Source of the DNA: Ignavibacteria bacterium
GTDB taxonomy: Bacteria; Bacteroidota; Ignavibacteria; UBA10030; UBA6906
Length of the DNA: 6,934 nucleotides
Direction: 5' to 3'
Assembly: GCA_029859455.1 (NCBI GenBank)
Contig: JAOUDE010000133.1
Span: 1-6,934 of the forward strand
The notes under the pieces were generated by a model. That model saw only the letters and a list, made by a program, of their open reading frames with translations, was not told the origin of the DNA and searched no databases. Both the position numbers and the translations under genes were made by a program. Of this stretch, positions 1 to 6,934 are shown piece by piece (positions within the stretch are counted from its first letter, which is position 1; each line of letters opens with the position of its first letter).

Positions 1-367
1 ATCGCCTCGCAGGGAGTTCATGTATGTCAATGACGATGGACTTGTGGTCGCGTTGCGGGTGAACGACTGGAAGGAGGTCTTTCAGGAAAACAGAGGACGT
101 GCCTTCGGCGTCTGGCGGGAACCGTTTACCGAACTGCGGGTGCCACTCCTCTTCAACCTTCGGCGCGATCCGTTTGAGCGTGCGCAGCATAACTCGAACA
201 CTTATGACGACTGGTTCCTCTCCCGGGTCTACCTTCTCCTGCCGGCACAGGAGATAGCAGCGAAGTTCCTGATGACCATGAAGGAGTTCCCGCCAAGTCA
301 GACCCCGGGATCGTTTAATCTGGAGAAAGTCCAGAAAATGATCGAAGCTGGCGTTTCAGGAAAGTGA
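1..367 (+). CDS. Arylsulfatase, C-terminal fragment (5' end outside window)
   Basis: This is the C-terminal part of a sulfatase of the alkaline-phosphatase superfamily, enzymes that hydrolyse sulfate esters. The reading frame is open from base 2 and ends at TGA 365-367. The ATG at 20 is internal, because the codons before it (SPRREF) already align with the complete sulfatase downstream. The visible 121 residues match the last 121 residues of that protein without gaps at about 55 positions. Shared blocks include DDG, ALR, NLR-x-DPFERA, EFPP and the tail PGSFNLE. The catalytic N-terminal domain (formylglycine site, metal ligands) lies upstream of the window, so activity cannot be judged. The gene sits 58 bases before the HAD lipoprotein gene and is probably in the same transcript. 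Family assignment is firm; the substrate is unknown. Confidence 0.9.
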   Translation, partial: SPRREFMYVNDDGLVVALRVNDWKEVFQENRGRAFGVWREPFTELRVPLLFNLRRDPFERAQHNSNTYDDWFLSRVYLLLPAQEIAAKFLMTMKEFPPSQTPGSFNLEKVQKMIEAGVSGK

Positions 368-414
368 TCTATCGATCAACTGTTTGGGCATTGTTTTCTT
401 CAATGTTTTCGATG

Positions 415-420
415 AAGGGA
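415..420 (+). promoter_or_regulatory. Ribosome binding site setting the GTG start of the HAD lipoprotein
   Basis: AAGGGA, inside GATGAAGGGA, lies 5 bases before GTG 426. It supports that start over the in-frame ATG at 384, which has no purine-rich site before it and would place 14 extra residues ahead of a good lipoprotein signal peptide. Confidence 0.7.
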
Positions 421-425
421 AATCT

Positions 426-1427
426 GTGAAGTATCTTTGGTTTATGATCTTCGGTCTTTTGGTTGCCGGCTGCCAGCCCGTGGCTCCTGAGCAGGGAGTT
501 GTTGCTGACCCTCTGCCATCCTGGAATGACGGCGCGGCGAAACAAGCGATTGTCGGCTTTGTCGCAAAGGTAACTGAGGCCGGTGGGCCCGATTTCGTAC
601 CTGTCTCGGAACGGATTGCTGTGTTCGACAACGACGGAACGCTGTGGACCGAACAGCCATATTACGTACAGCTTGCCTTTGCGATGGACCGTGTGGCCGC
701 GATGGCATCTGACCACCCCGAGTGGCGATCACAGCAGCCATACAGGGCAGCCCTGGAGAAGGACCTGCACGGGCTGAGTAAGTCAGGAGTCGCGGGACTC
801 CTGGAACTGATCATGGCAACACATAGCGGGATGACCACAGAGGAGTTCACCCGAATCGCATCCGCATGGATCGATACTGCGCGCCACCCCCGATTCAACG
901 TTCGATATCAGGACCTGGTGTACCAGCCGATGCTGGAGGTGCTCTCTTATCTGAGGAGCAACGGCTTCAAGACCTTCATCGTTTCCGGGGGGGGAGTCGA
1001 ATTCGTAAGGCCGTGGGCGGAACAGGTCTACGGAATCCCGCCGGAGCAGATTGTGGGCAGTTCCATCAAGACCGTCTTCGAAGTGCGAGACTACGGCCCG
1101 GTGCTTGTCCGTCTGCCGGAAATGGACTTTCTTGACGACAAAGAGGGAAAGCCTGTCGCAATCAACAAGCACATCGGGCGCCGGCCGGTTGCAGCGTTCG
1201 GTAACTCTGATGGTGATCTGCAGATGCTGGAATGGGCCACCGCAGGGGGAGGTCCCCGGCTCGGCGTGATTGTCCGTCATACTGATGGTGAGCGTGAGTG
1301 GGCGTATGATCGCGATTCCCATATTGGCCGCCTCGACAAGGCCCTCGATATGGCCGAAGACAGCGGCTGGACCATCATCGATATGAAGAAAGACTGGAAG
1401 AAGCTGTTCCCATTCGAAACTGAATAG
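426..1427 (+). CDS. HAD-superfamily phosphatase, predicted lipoprotein
   Basis: A 333-residue haloacid-dehalogenase-fold hydrolase, predicted to cleave phosphate monoesters outside the cytoplasm. HAD motifs are in order: motif I DNDGT with nucleophile Asp68 and acid/base Asp70; motif II Ser187 in IVSGGG; motif III Lys248 in AINKHIG; motif IV GNSDGD with Asp262 and Asp264 for Mg2+. The insert between motifs I and II is helical-looking, as in phosphoserine-phosphatase-like (C1 cap) members. The start is GTG 426, preceded by AAGGGA; it yields a short signal peptide (KYLWFMIFGLLVAGC) with lipobox VAGC and lipidated Cys16. Gln follows the Cys, which in enterobacteria would not retain the protein at the inner membrane. 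It lies between two paralogous sulfatase genes, so a shared role in degrading sulfated or phosphorylated esters is plausible inference. The substrate is not predictable. Fold is secure; lipoprotein status is likely. Confidence 0.88.
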   Translation: MKYLWFMIFGLLVAGCQPVAPEQGVVADPLPSWNDGAAKQAIVGFVAKVTEAGGPDFVPVSERIAVFDNDGTLWTEQPYYVQLAFAMDRVAAMASDHPEWRSQQPYRAALEKDLHGLSKSGVAGLLELIMATHSGMTTEEFTRIASAWIDTARHPRFNVRYQDLVYQPMLEVLSYLRSNGFKTFIVSGGGVEFVRPWAEQVYGIPPEQIVGSSIKTVFEVRDYGPVLVRLPEMDFLDDKEGKPVAINKHIGRRPVAAFGNSDGDLQMLEWATAGGGPRLGVIVRHTDGEREWAYDRDSHIGRLDKALDMAEDSGWTIIDMKKDWKKLFPFETE

Positions 1428-1456
1428 AATCCTAAACAACTCAATCATCCAAAAGT

Positions 1457-1462
1457 GAGAGG
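1457..1462 (+). promoter_or_regulatory. Ribosome binding site setting the ATG 1467 start of the arylsulfatase
   Basis: GAGAGG lies 4 bases before ATG 1467. The alternative in-frame GTG at 1455 overlaps this site and has no purine-rich site upstream (the preceding bases are CAATCATCCAAAA), so ATG 1467 is preferred. Confidence 0.6.
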
Positions 1463-1466
1463 TTTC

Positions 1467-3026
<1,560 letters not shown>

Positions 3027-3049
3027 ATCGGTTCACTTTCCGGCCGACG

Positions 3050-3089
3050 CGGACCCGGCAGGTGGTACCCGCCCTACCTGCCGGGTCCG
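3050..3089 (+). terminator. Strong GC-rich hairpin after the sulfatase gene, probable terminator without U-tract
   Basis: Bases 3051-3063 (GGACCCGGCAGGT) are perfectly complementary to 3076-3088. The stem extends to 16 bp with C3050-G3089, a G-U pair and one further G-C pair, leaving a loop of about 8 bases. It begins 24 bases after the sulfatase stop, the expected place for a terminator. No T-run follows on either strand, so it may end transcription weakly, stabilise the mRNA 3' end or act in both directions. A perfect 12-bp palindrome (CCGGACGTCCGG, 3087-3098) overlaps its right foot. Confidence 0.6.
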
Positions 3090-3154
3090 GACGTCCGGCT
3101 AATCCAATATGCTCCCCGGATGGAATGTATCCGGGTTCCGGGCATCGACAGAGA

Positions 3155-3160
3155 AGAAGG
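3155..3160 (+). promoter_or_regulatory. Ribosome binding site of the six-helix membrane protein
   Basis: AGAAGG, within GAGAAGAAGG, ends 8 bases before ATG 3169. It supports that start over the in-frame ATG at 3109, which would add 20 polar residues ahead of the first membrane helix. Confidence 0.6.
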
Positions 3161-3168
3161 ATTCGTCC

Positions 3169-3729
3169 ATGGAAATTTCTTCATCGCTCCTTGTCTCCAT
3201 CATGTTTGTCACCATCCTCAGTATGGGGATCGGCAATATCCTGATGGGGCTCGCTTCGATCGTTGATCGACAATCCGGAATCATAACATATCCTGTCCAC
3301 ACAGGCTGGGTCGTCCTCCTTCTGCTGCTTCACTTCAATCTCTTCTGGCACATGGTGGATATTTTTTCCATGGACGATTGGAAGTTCATCGACTTTATCG
3401 TTGTCATCTGCGGTCCCATCATCCTGTTCTTTGCAACAAGTGTGCTCCTCTCCGGAGGGAAGGAAAAGGACAACGAAGCTCATTACTATTCTGTTGCGAA
3501 GCAGTTTTTCGTCTTTCTGGCAATTCTCCAGGTTTGGAATCTGCTGGCCGATCTTGTGCTCAATCGGGGATTCACAGATTCCGGAGCGTTCAGCATTGTT
3601 GTCATGGTCGTGTTCCTTGTCCTCTCCTTTTCCCGGAATCCAAATCTGCACAGGATGGGGCACGCGACGGTGTGGATTCTGTTCCTTGCAACCCTTTTTC
3701 TGCGTGGGACCGGGATGATGGATTCGTAA
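3169..3729 (+). CDS. Uncharacterised six-helix integral membrane protein
   Basis: I do not recognise the family. The 186-residue product is strongly hydrophobic with six likely membrane helices, near residues 7-32, 46-66, 73-95, 109-131, 139-155 and 165-179. There is no cleavable signal peptide or extra domain. Helix 2 carries polar and aromatic residues (HFNLFWHMVD, His55 and His61), and a further His44 and Trp47 sit at its start. Charged loops are KEKDNE (98-103) and the short SRNPNLHRMGH (155-165). Small size with buried His/Trp residues would suit a sensor, small-molecule carrier or quinone/haem-associated protein, but nothing here decides among these. ATG 3169 is chosen for its RBS and because it directly precedes helix 1. 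It is separated from the sulfatase by a hairpin, so it is probably its own transcription unit. Coding status is supported by the amphipathic pattern and the RBS. Confidence 0.78.
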   Translation: MEISSSLLVSIMFVTILSMGIGNILMGLASIVDRQSGIITYPVHTGWVVLLLLLHFNLFWHMVDIFSMDDWKFIDFIVVICGPIILFFATSVLLSGGKEKDNEAHYYSVAKQFFVFLAILQVWNLLADLVLNRGFTDSGAFSIVVMVVFLVLSFSRNPNLHRMGHATVWILFLATLFLRGTGMMDS

Positions 3730-3731
3730 TC

Positions 3732-3754
3732 GGGGCCCGGTGTACGGGTGCCCC
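3732..3754 (+). terminator. Possible terminator hairpin after the membrane protein gene
   Basis: GGGGCCCG (3732-3739) can pair with CGGG (3745-3748) and CCCC (3751-3754) around a five-base GTGTA loop, with a two-base bulge. It starts 2 bases after the TAA of the membrane protein gene and is followed by a pyrimidine tract of mixed C and T rather than a clean T-run. The position is right for a terminator, but the imperfect stem and C-rich tail keep confidence modest. Confidence 0.4.
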
Positions 3755-3806
3755 CCTCCTCTTCCTCTCTTGCTTGGCGTACCCTTCTTTTTTACCTTGT
3801 CATTCC

Positions 3807-4910
3807 ATGTCTCACGTGAAAATACCTCTTTTGGGCCAGGATGAGGGGGAACTCGTCCGGTTTGCCCAATCGCTCGATCAGCCTGCGTACCGCGGCCGCC
3901 AGTTATTTGAGTGGCTCTATAAAAAGAAGGCTTCGACGTTCGAGGAAATGACAAACCTGTCAGCCGATCTGAGATCTATGCTTTCTGAAAAGGCGGCAGT
4001 GCACAACATGACGGTGGTCAAACGGCAGGAGTCCGTCGATGGAACGAAGAAATTCCTGTTTGAGCTGCCGGATGGCCTTCGCGTCGAAAGCGTCCTGATT
4101 CGCTCGGAGCGGAAGCAGAAGGAGGAGGACGGTCAGGCGCCTTCTGTTCGGACAACGCTCTGTGTATCAACCCAGGTCGGCTGCCCGCTCGACTGTACCT
4201 TCTGTGCGACTGCCTCAATGGGGTTTCTCAGGAATCTCAGGGCGGGGGAGATTGTCGGCCAGGTGCTCAGCGTCGCTGCTGCCACCGGGGTCGATATCTC
4301 GAATATCGTTTTCATGGGAATGGGTGAGCCCCTGATGAATTATGATGAGGTCATGAAGAGCGCCGGGATTCTGATCGATGGCGCAGGGTTTGCCCCTCGA
4401 CGCATCACGGTGTCGACCGCGGGATGGGTGGATCGGATTCGTCAGATGGCTGACGAGGAGAGGAAGATAAAGCTGGCTGTGTCCCTGCATAGTGCCATCG
4501 AAGCAACCCGCCGGAAACTGATGCCGGTCACCAAAAGGCATTCCGTGAGGGAGATCTCCGATGCGATCGAGTACTACGTCAGGCGGTCAGGTCGTGACGT
4601 GATGCTCGAACAGACTTTCTTTGCCGGTGTGAACGACACGGATGAGGAAGTGTCTGCTCTGATCCGTTTTTCTCGACGCGCGTCGTGCAGAGTGAATGTG
4701 ATTCCGTTCCACAGCATTGGAAATACGGGGCCGACAGGATTCTCGGCGACCCTGCGCCCGTCACCGCTTGTGGAGACGATTGTTCGACGAATGAGAGAAG
4801 CGAAAGTTCCGGTGTTTGTCAGAAAGAGCTCCGGCGTTGATATTGATGCTGCATGCGGACAGCTTGCAGTCAGGAGTCCCGCTCCGGACGAAACCGTAGT
4901 TCCGGCATAA
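3807..4910 (+). CDS. rlmN: Dual-specificity 23S rRNA A2503 / tRNA A37 C2-methyltransferase RlmN
   Basis: A 367-residue radical-SAM enzyme of usual family length. RlmN places a methyl group on C2 of adenine 2503 in 23S rRNA and of adenine 37 in a subset of tRNAs, using SAM both as methyl donor and radical source. The N-terminal ~100 residues form the accessory RNA-binding region (YRGRQLFEWLYKK). The iron-sulfur motif is C126-PLD-C130-TF-C133. The two mechanistic cysteines that mark RlmN/Cfr are present: Cys119 in TTLCVSTQVGC, and Cys350 in DIDAACGQL, the methyl-carrying Cys. Other hallmarks are FMGMGEPLMNYD and VSTAG. It looks like the housekeeping RlmN rather than the resistance enzyme Cfr. 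The frame is open far upstream into the membrane protein gene, but family length and N-terminal sequence favour ATG 3807. No Shine-Dalgarno is visible; the leader is pyrimidine-rich. Confidence 0.96.
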   Translation: MSHVKIPLLGQDEGELVRFAQSLDQPAYRGRQLFEWLYKKKASTFEEMTNLSADLRSMLSEKAAVHNMTVVKRQESVDGTKKFLFELPDGLRVESVLIRSERKQKEEDGQAPSVRTTLCVSTQVGCPLDCTFCATASMGFLRNLRAGEIVGQVLSVAAATGVDISNIVFMGMGEPLMNYDEVMKSAGILIDGAGFAPRRITVSTAGWVDRIRQMADEERKIKLAVSLHSAIEATRRKLMPVTKRHSVREISDAIEYYVRRSGRDVMLEQTFFAGVNDTDEEVSALIRFSRRASCRVNVIPFHSIGNTGPTGFSATLRPSPLVETIVRRMREAKVPVFVRKSSGVDIDAACGQLAVRSPAPDETVVPA

Positions 4911-4914
4911 CCAT

Positions 4915-4949
4915 GTCGTCAATGTCGCTTTCACCCGTCATTTGACGAC
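4915..4949. repeat. Inverted repeat between rlmN and adk
   Basis: GTCGTCAA (4915-4922) and TTGACGAC (4942-4949) are perfect reverse complements separated by 19 bases. The right arm also takes part in a tighter palindrome, CGTCA-TT-TGACG (4936-4947). The site begins 4 bases after the rlmN stop and ends 29 bases before adk. It could be a weak terminator, an operator or chance; no T-run follows. Confidence 0.35.
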
Positions 4950-4978
4950 GCATTCCAGAAAACGCTCACAGCTCTCAT

Positions 4979-5635
4979 ATGATGAAATCATTGATTTTTT
5001 TCGGACCTCCCGGTGTGGGAAAAGGGACCCAGGCAAAACTCCTCTCGAAGGAGCTTGCGATACCTCACATATCCACAGGGGATATGCTCAGGAAAGCGGT
5101 ATCCAGGAAAACGGAACTCGGCCGGCGCGCGCAGGCGATCATGGAATCGGGAGGGCTGGTTCCCGATGATGTGATGGTCGGCATCGTGCGCGAAGAGCTG
5201 ATGACTCCCGGCGCTTCCGGCGGTTTTGTCCTGGATGGATTTCCGCGCACCCTGGAGCAGGCGACCGCGCTTTCGTCACTTCTGGCCGAGCTTGGCATTG
5301 ATGACTACACAGTGGTGAATTTCGCAGTCGATGATGATGAGGTCGTGAAACGGCTGTCGAGCCGGCTCGTCTGTGATACCGACGGGTCGATCTACAACTC
5401 TCTGATCGATGATCTCTCAGTCGGTTCGAAATGCCCCCGCTGTACCGGCCGGCTTATTCAGAGGGACGATGACAGGGAAGAGACTGTCAGGAAACGTCTC
5501 AAGGTGTATCATTCAACCACGAAGCCTCTGGTGGAATACTACTCGAAAAAGGGAAAAGTCCTGAACCTGAACGGTGTTGGTCCGATCGCAGAGGTTCAGA
5601 GAGAACTCAGGCGACTCGTCGTGAAGGAGATATGA
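4979..5635 (+). CDS. adk: Adenylate kinase with Cys3-Asp lid
   Basis: A 218-residue cytoplasmic kinase catalysing ATP + AMP to 2 ADP, essential for adenine nucleotide balance. The P-loop is GPPGVGKGTQ (9-18). The AMP-site motif ISTGDMLR and the signature DGFPRT follow, and the lid continues into QRDDDREETVRKRL with its catalytic arginines. Length fits the long-lid bacterial form. The lid carries potential metal ligands Cys132, Asp135, Cys152 and Cys155 in the arrangement C-x2-D-x16-C-x2-C. This is exactly the spacing of zinc-binding adenylate kinases, but Asp replaces the second Cys. Zinc-lid members are known with Asp at the fourth position, so binding remains plausible. ATG 4979 is followed by a second ATG at 4982 that is an equally possible start; neither has a Shine-Dalgarno. 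The stop lies against the next gene's start. Confidence 0.97.
   Translation: MMKSLIFFGPPGVGKGTQAKLLSKELAIPHISTGDMLRKAVSRKTELGRRAQAIMESGGLVPDDVMVGIVREELMTPGASGGFVLDGFPRTLEQATALSSLLAELGIDDYTVVNFAVDDDEVVKRLSSRLVCDTDGSIYNSLIDDLSVGSKCPRCTGRLIQRDDDREETVRKRLKVYHSTTKPLVEYYSKKGKVLNLNGVGPIAEVQRELRRLVVKEI
5624..5629 (+). promoter_or_regulatory. Ribosome binding site inside the adk 3' end, favouring GTG 5638
   Basis: AAGGAG is a near-consensus Shine-Dalgarno located within the last codons of adk. It ends 2 bases before ATG 5632, too close for efficient initiation, but 8 bases before GTG 5638, close to optimal. It therefore argues for the GTG as the start of the phosphodiesterase gene and for translational coupling with adk. 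Confidence 0.6.
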
Positions 5636-5637
5636 AC

Positions 5638-6426
5638 GTGATAAAACAGGAATACCCCCTCGTCGTAGCGCACCGCGGTGCCTCCGGGATCACCCCGGAG
5701 AACACGCTCGCCGCATTCAAGCGGGCGGCTGCCCAGGGTGCTGATATGATAGAGCTCGATGTCAGGATGACGAAAGATTTCCATGTTGTCGTGCATCATG
5801 ATCAGACGATCCGCCGGACCACGGGCGGCCGGGGTGCCATCTGGGATCTTACCCTCCAGCAGATCCGGAACCTGGATGCAGGAAGGTGGTTTCATTCCCG
5901 GTTCTCAGGTCAGCAGATACCAACCCTCCGCCAGGCCCTTGAAGCGATCCCTTCGCATATGGGAGTCAACATCGAGGTAAAAACCGACGGAGATTCGAGA
6001 AAAAAACTGGCATTCGAGGAAGTCACAATCCTGATCATCATGGAGAAGCGGTGCGTGGATCGGGTTCTCGTGTCTTCATTTGATCACTCGTTTATTGCCC
6101 GTGTCAAGAAATTGTTCCCCGAAATCCGGACTGGCTCCCTGTCTCACCCGATCCGGGACCGGCGAAGAAAACCGTCCACTCTTGCCCGGAAGCTTAAGAC
6201 CGACGCCTTTATCTGCGACCGCGCGTTTCTCACAGCGGATTTCGTGGCCGACGCACACGCACGCAACCTCCTGGTCGGTAGCTACGTGATCAATACGAAA
6301 GCAGAGCTGGAAACAGCGGTGAGCCTCGGCGTCGATGCGATCGTAACCGATTTTCCAGGGAGGATCGTCCCCGCTCTCCGAAGAATGGGAATCCGGAACC
6401 CAAAGCCGAAACAATCGGGGGAATAA
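5638..6426 (+). CDS. Glycerophosphodiester phosphodiesterase (GDPD family), cytoplasmic
   Basis: A 262-residue TIM-barrel hydrolase of the GDPD family, which splits glycerophosphodiesters from phospholipid turnover into glycerol 3-phosphate and an alcohol. Conserved residues are in the expected order: His12-Arg13 (VAHRGASG), Glu21-Asn22 (PENT), Glu39 and Asp41 (metal-binding ELDVRMTKD), His54-Asp55 (VVHHD) and Glu113 with Lys115 (NIEVK). Later family blocks are VLVSSFDHS and GVDAIVTDFPGRI. The block usually reading W-T-V-N is SYVIN here. No signal peptide is present, so it acts in the cytoplasm, unlike periplasmic GlpQ. An alternative ATG at 5632 overlaps the adk stop as ATGA and would add two residues, but the AAGGAG site is better spaced for GTG 5638. 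Its close junction with adk implies co-translation. Substrate range within the family is not readable from sequence. Confidence 0.9.
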   Translation: MIKQEYPLVVAHRGASGITPENTLAAFKRAAAQGADMIELDVRMTKDFHVVVHHDQTIRRTTGGRGAIWDLTLQQIRNLDAGRWFHSRFSGQQIPTLRQALEAIPSHMGVNIEVKTDGDSRKKLAFEEVTILIIMEKRCVDRVLVSSFDHSFIARVKKLFPEIRTGSLSHPIRDRRRKPSTLARKLKTDAFICDRAFLTADFVADAHARNLLVGSYVINTKAELETAVSLGVDAIVTDFPGRIVPALRRMGIRNPKPKQSGE

Positions 6427-6528
6427 TATCCGATATCCCCTGCGTTGCAGCGCTCACCCTCTGACCGACTGGACTTTCAGCGTTTCCCTCTCTATTTTCC
6501 CTGTATGCCATTTCCCCTTCATGTTCCG

Positions 6529-6934
6529 ATGACAAGGCTCGCCCTTCTTCCGGTTCTTGCACTGTCGTTCGCGTCGTGTGACAGGGGGCCGACCGCCGAA
6601 GAAGTGCAGGCGGATCAGCTTCTCGACAGTGCAAAGGCCATGATCCAGGAGGGACGGTTGGGCGATGCGCGAGCGCCACTCCTTTCCGCTCTTGAGCACG
6701 ATACACGCCTCGAGAGAAAAGAACGAACCGCCGTTGAATCAGAATTGATTGCAGAGAGCTATCGTGCGGGAGCCCGGTTCGACAGTGCATTCTTCTATTA
6801 TGAACAGGCGTTCACACAGTTCCGGTCGCTGGCGGAAAAGTATGACGCGCGTCGGGTTCGCCTCAAAGCTGCGGACCTTCACCGACAGCTGGGAGAACTG
6901 GATGATGCACTTCAGGTTGTCACCGAGATGGCGA
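6529..6934 (+). CDS. TPR-like lipoprotein, N-terminal part (3' end outside window)
   Basis: An open frame of 135 codons runs off the right edge. The N-terminus MTRLALLPVLALSFASC is a lipoprotein signal peptide with lipobox FASC and lipidated Cys17, followed by Asp18. Phe at -3 is slightly unusual. The mature part is helical and repeats a TPR-like pattern about every 34-40 residues: roughly 28-60 (EGRLGDARAPLLSAL), 73-101 (AGARFDSAFFYYEQAF) and 109-135 (LGELDDALQVV). Such proteins usually scaffold complexes at the envelope, and a specific partner cannot be inferred. An in-frame ATG at 6505 is a possible start, but 6529 gives the more typical positively charged N-region. No Shine-Dalgarno is seen before either; the upstream 102 bases are pyrimidine-rich with no convincing hairpin. 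The missing 3' part might add a catalytic or signalling domain. Confidence 0.8.
   Translation, partial: MTRLALLPVLALSFASCDRGPTAEEVQADQLLDSAKAMIQEGRLGDARAPLLSALEHDTRLERKERTAVESELIAESYRAGARFDSAFFYYEQAFTQFRSLAEKYDARRVRLKAADLHRQLGELDDALQVVTEMA

Noticed and set aside
432..439. TATCTTTG, resembling the Bacteroidota -7 promoter element TAnnTTTG
   Set aside because: It lies inside the signal-peptide codons of the HAD gene, downstream of its start, and no -33 element accompanies it.
3378..3806. Upstream extension of the rlmN frame
   Set aside because: The extra 143 residues overlap the membrane protein gene in another frame and precede the normal RlmN N-terminus; family length fits ATG 3807.
3181..3954. 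Open frame on the minus strand (257 codons) opposite the membrane protein
   Set aside because: Its product is polar and low in complexity, and its N-terminal part is antisense to the conserved start of RlmN. The + strand frame has a ribosome binding site and a regular six-helix pattern.
4161..4856. Possible Cfr-type antibiotic resistance methyltransferase
   Set aside because: Cfr and RlmN share the cysteine pattern, but the length, DIDAACGQL ending and housekeeping neighbourhood beside adk fit RlmN.
4942..4947. TTGACG as a -35 promoter box for adk
   Set aside because: No acceptable -10 hexamer occurs 16-18 bases downstream, and the bases are explained by the inverted repeat.
6290..6790. Open frame on the minus strand (166 codons) spanning the phosphodiesterase end and lipoprotein start
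   Set aside because: It is antisense to the conserved GVDAIVTDFPGRI end of the phosphodiesterase and to a clear lipoprotein signal peptide; no motif of its own.

Overview
The window reads as a stretch of Gram-negative chromosome with every supported gene on the + strand. It moves from an accessory, secretion-oriented block at the left to a housekeeping block at the right. Two proteins carry lipoprotein signal peptides and one a Sec signal peptide, so the cell envelope is probably diderm. Base composition is moderately G+C-rich. Shine-Dalgarno sequences are clear before some genes and absent before others, and two of the SD-less genes follow pyrimidine-rich leaders. I cannot assign a phylum from this alone; a member of the FCB superphylum or a proteobacterium would both fit.

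Left block (1-3026): the C-terminal end of one arylsulfatase, a lipoprotein HAD-superfamily phosphatase with a GTG start, and a complete exported arylsulfatase with the CTAGR formylglycine motif. The two sulfatases match at roughly 55 of the last 121 residues with no gaps, so they are paralogues flanking the phosphatase. Short gaps (58 and 39 bases) and shared strand suggest one transcript. A perfect 13-bp inverted repeat, extendable to 16 bp, follows the second sulfatase and probably closes the unit. The likely joint role is hydrolysis of sulfate and phosphate esters outside the cytoplasm. No sulfatase-maturing enzyme is present in the window.

Middle (3027-3806): a 186-residue protein with six predicted membrane helices and no family I recognise, then a GC-rich hairpin and a pyrimidine-rich leader.

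Right block (3807-6934): rlmN (radical SAM 23S rRNA/tRNA adenine-C2 methyltransferase), adk (adenylate kinase with an unusual Cys-x2-Asp-x16-Cys-x2-Cys lid), a cytoplasmic glycerophosphodiester phosphodiesterase whose start lies against the adk stop, and the first 135 codons of a TPR-type lipoprotein that runs off the right edge. These are ordinary cellular functions, and adk and the phosphodiesterase are likely translated together.

I do not see a clearly new biological system. The points most worth a second look are the sulfatase-phosphatase-sulfatase cluster, the variant adenylate kinase lid and the unassigned six-helix membrane protein. No tRNA, rRNA, CRISPR array, insertion sequence or attachment site was seen, and no gene-free stretch exceeds about 150 bases.
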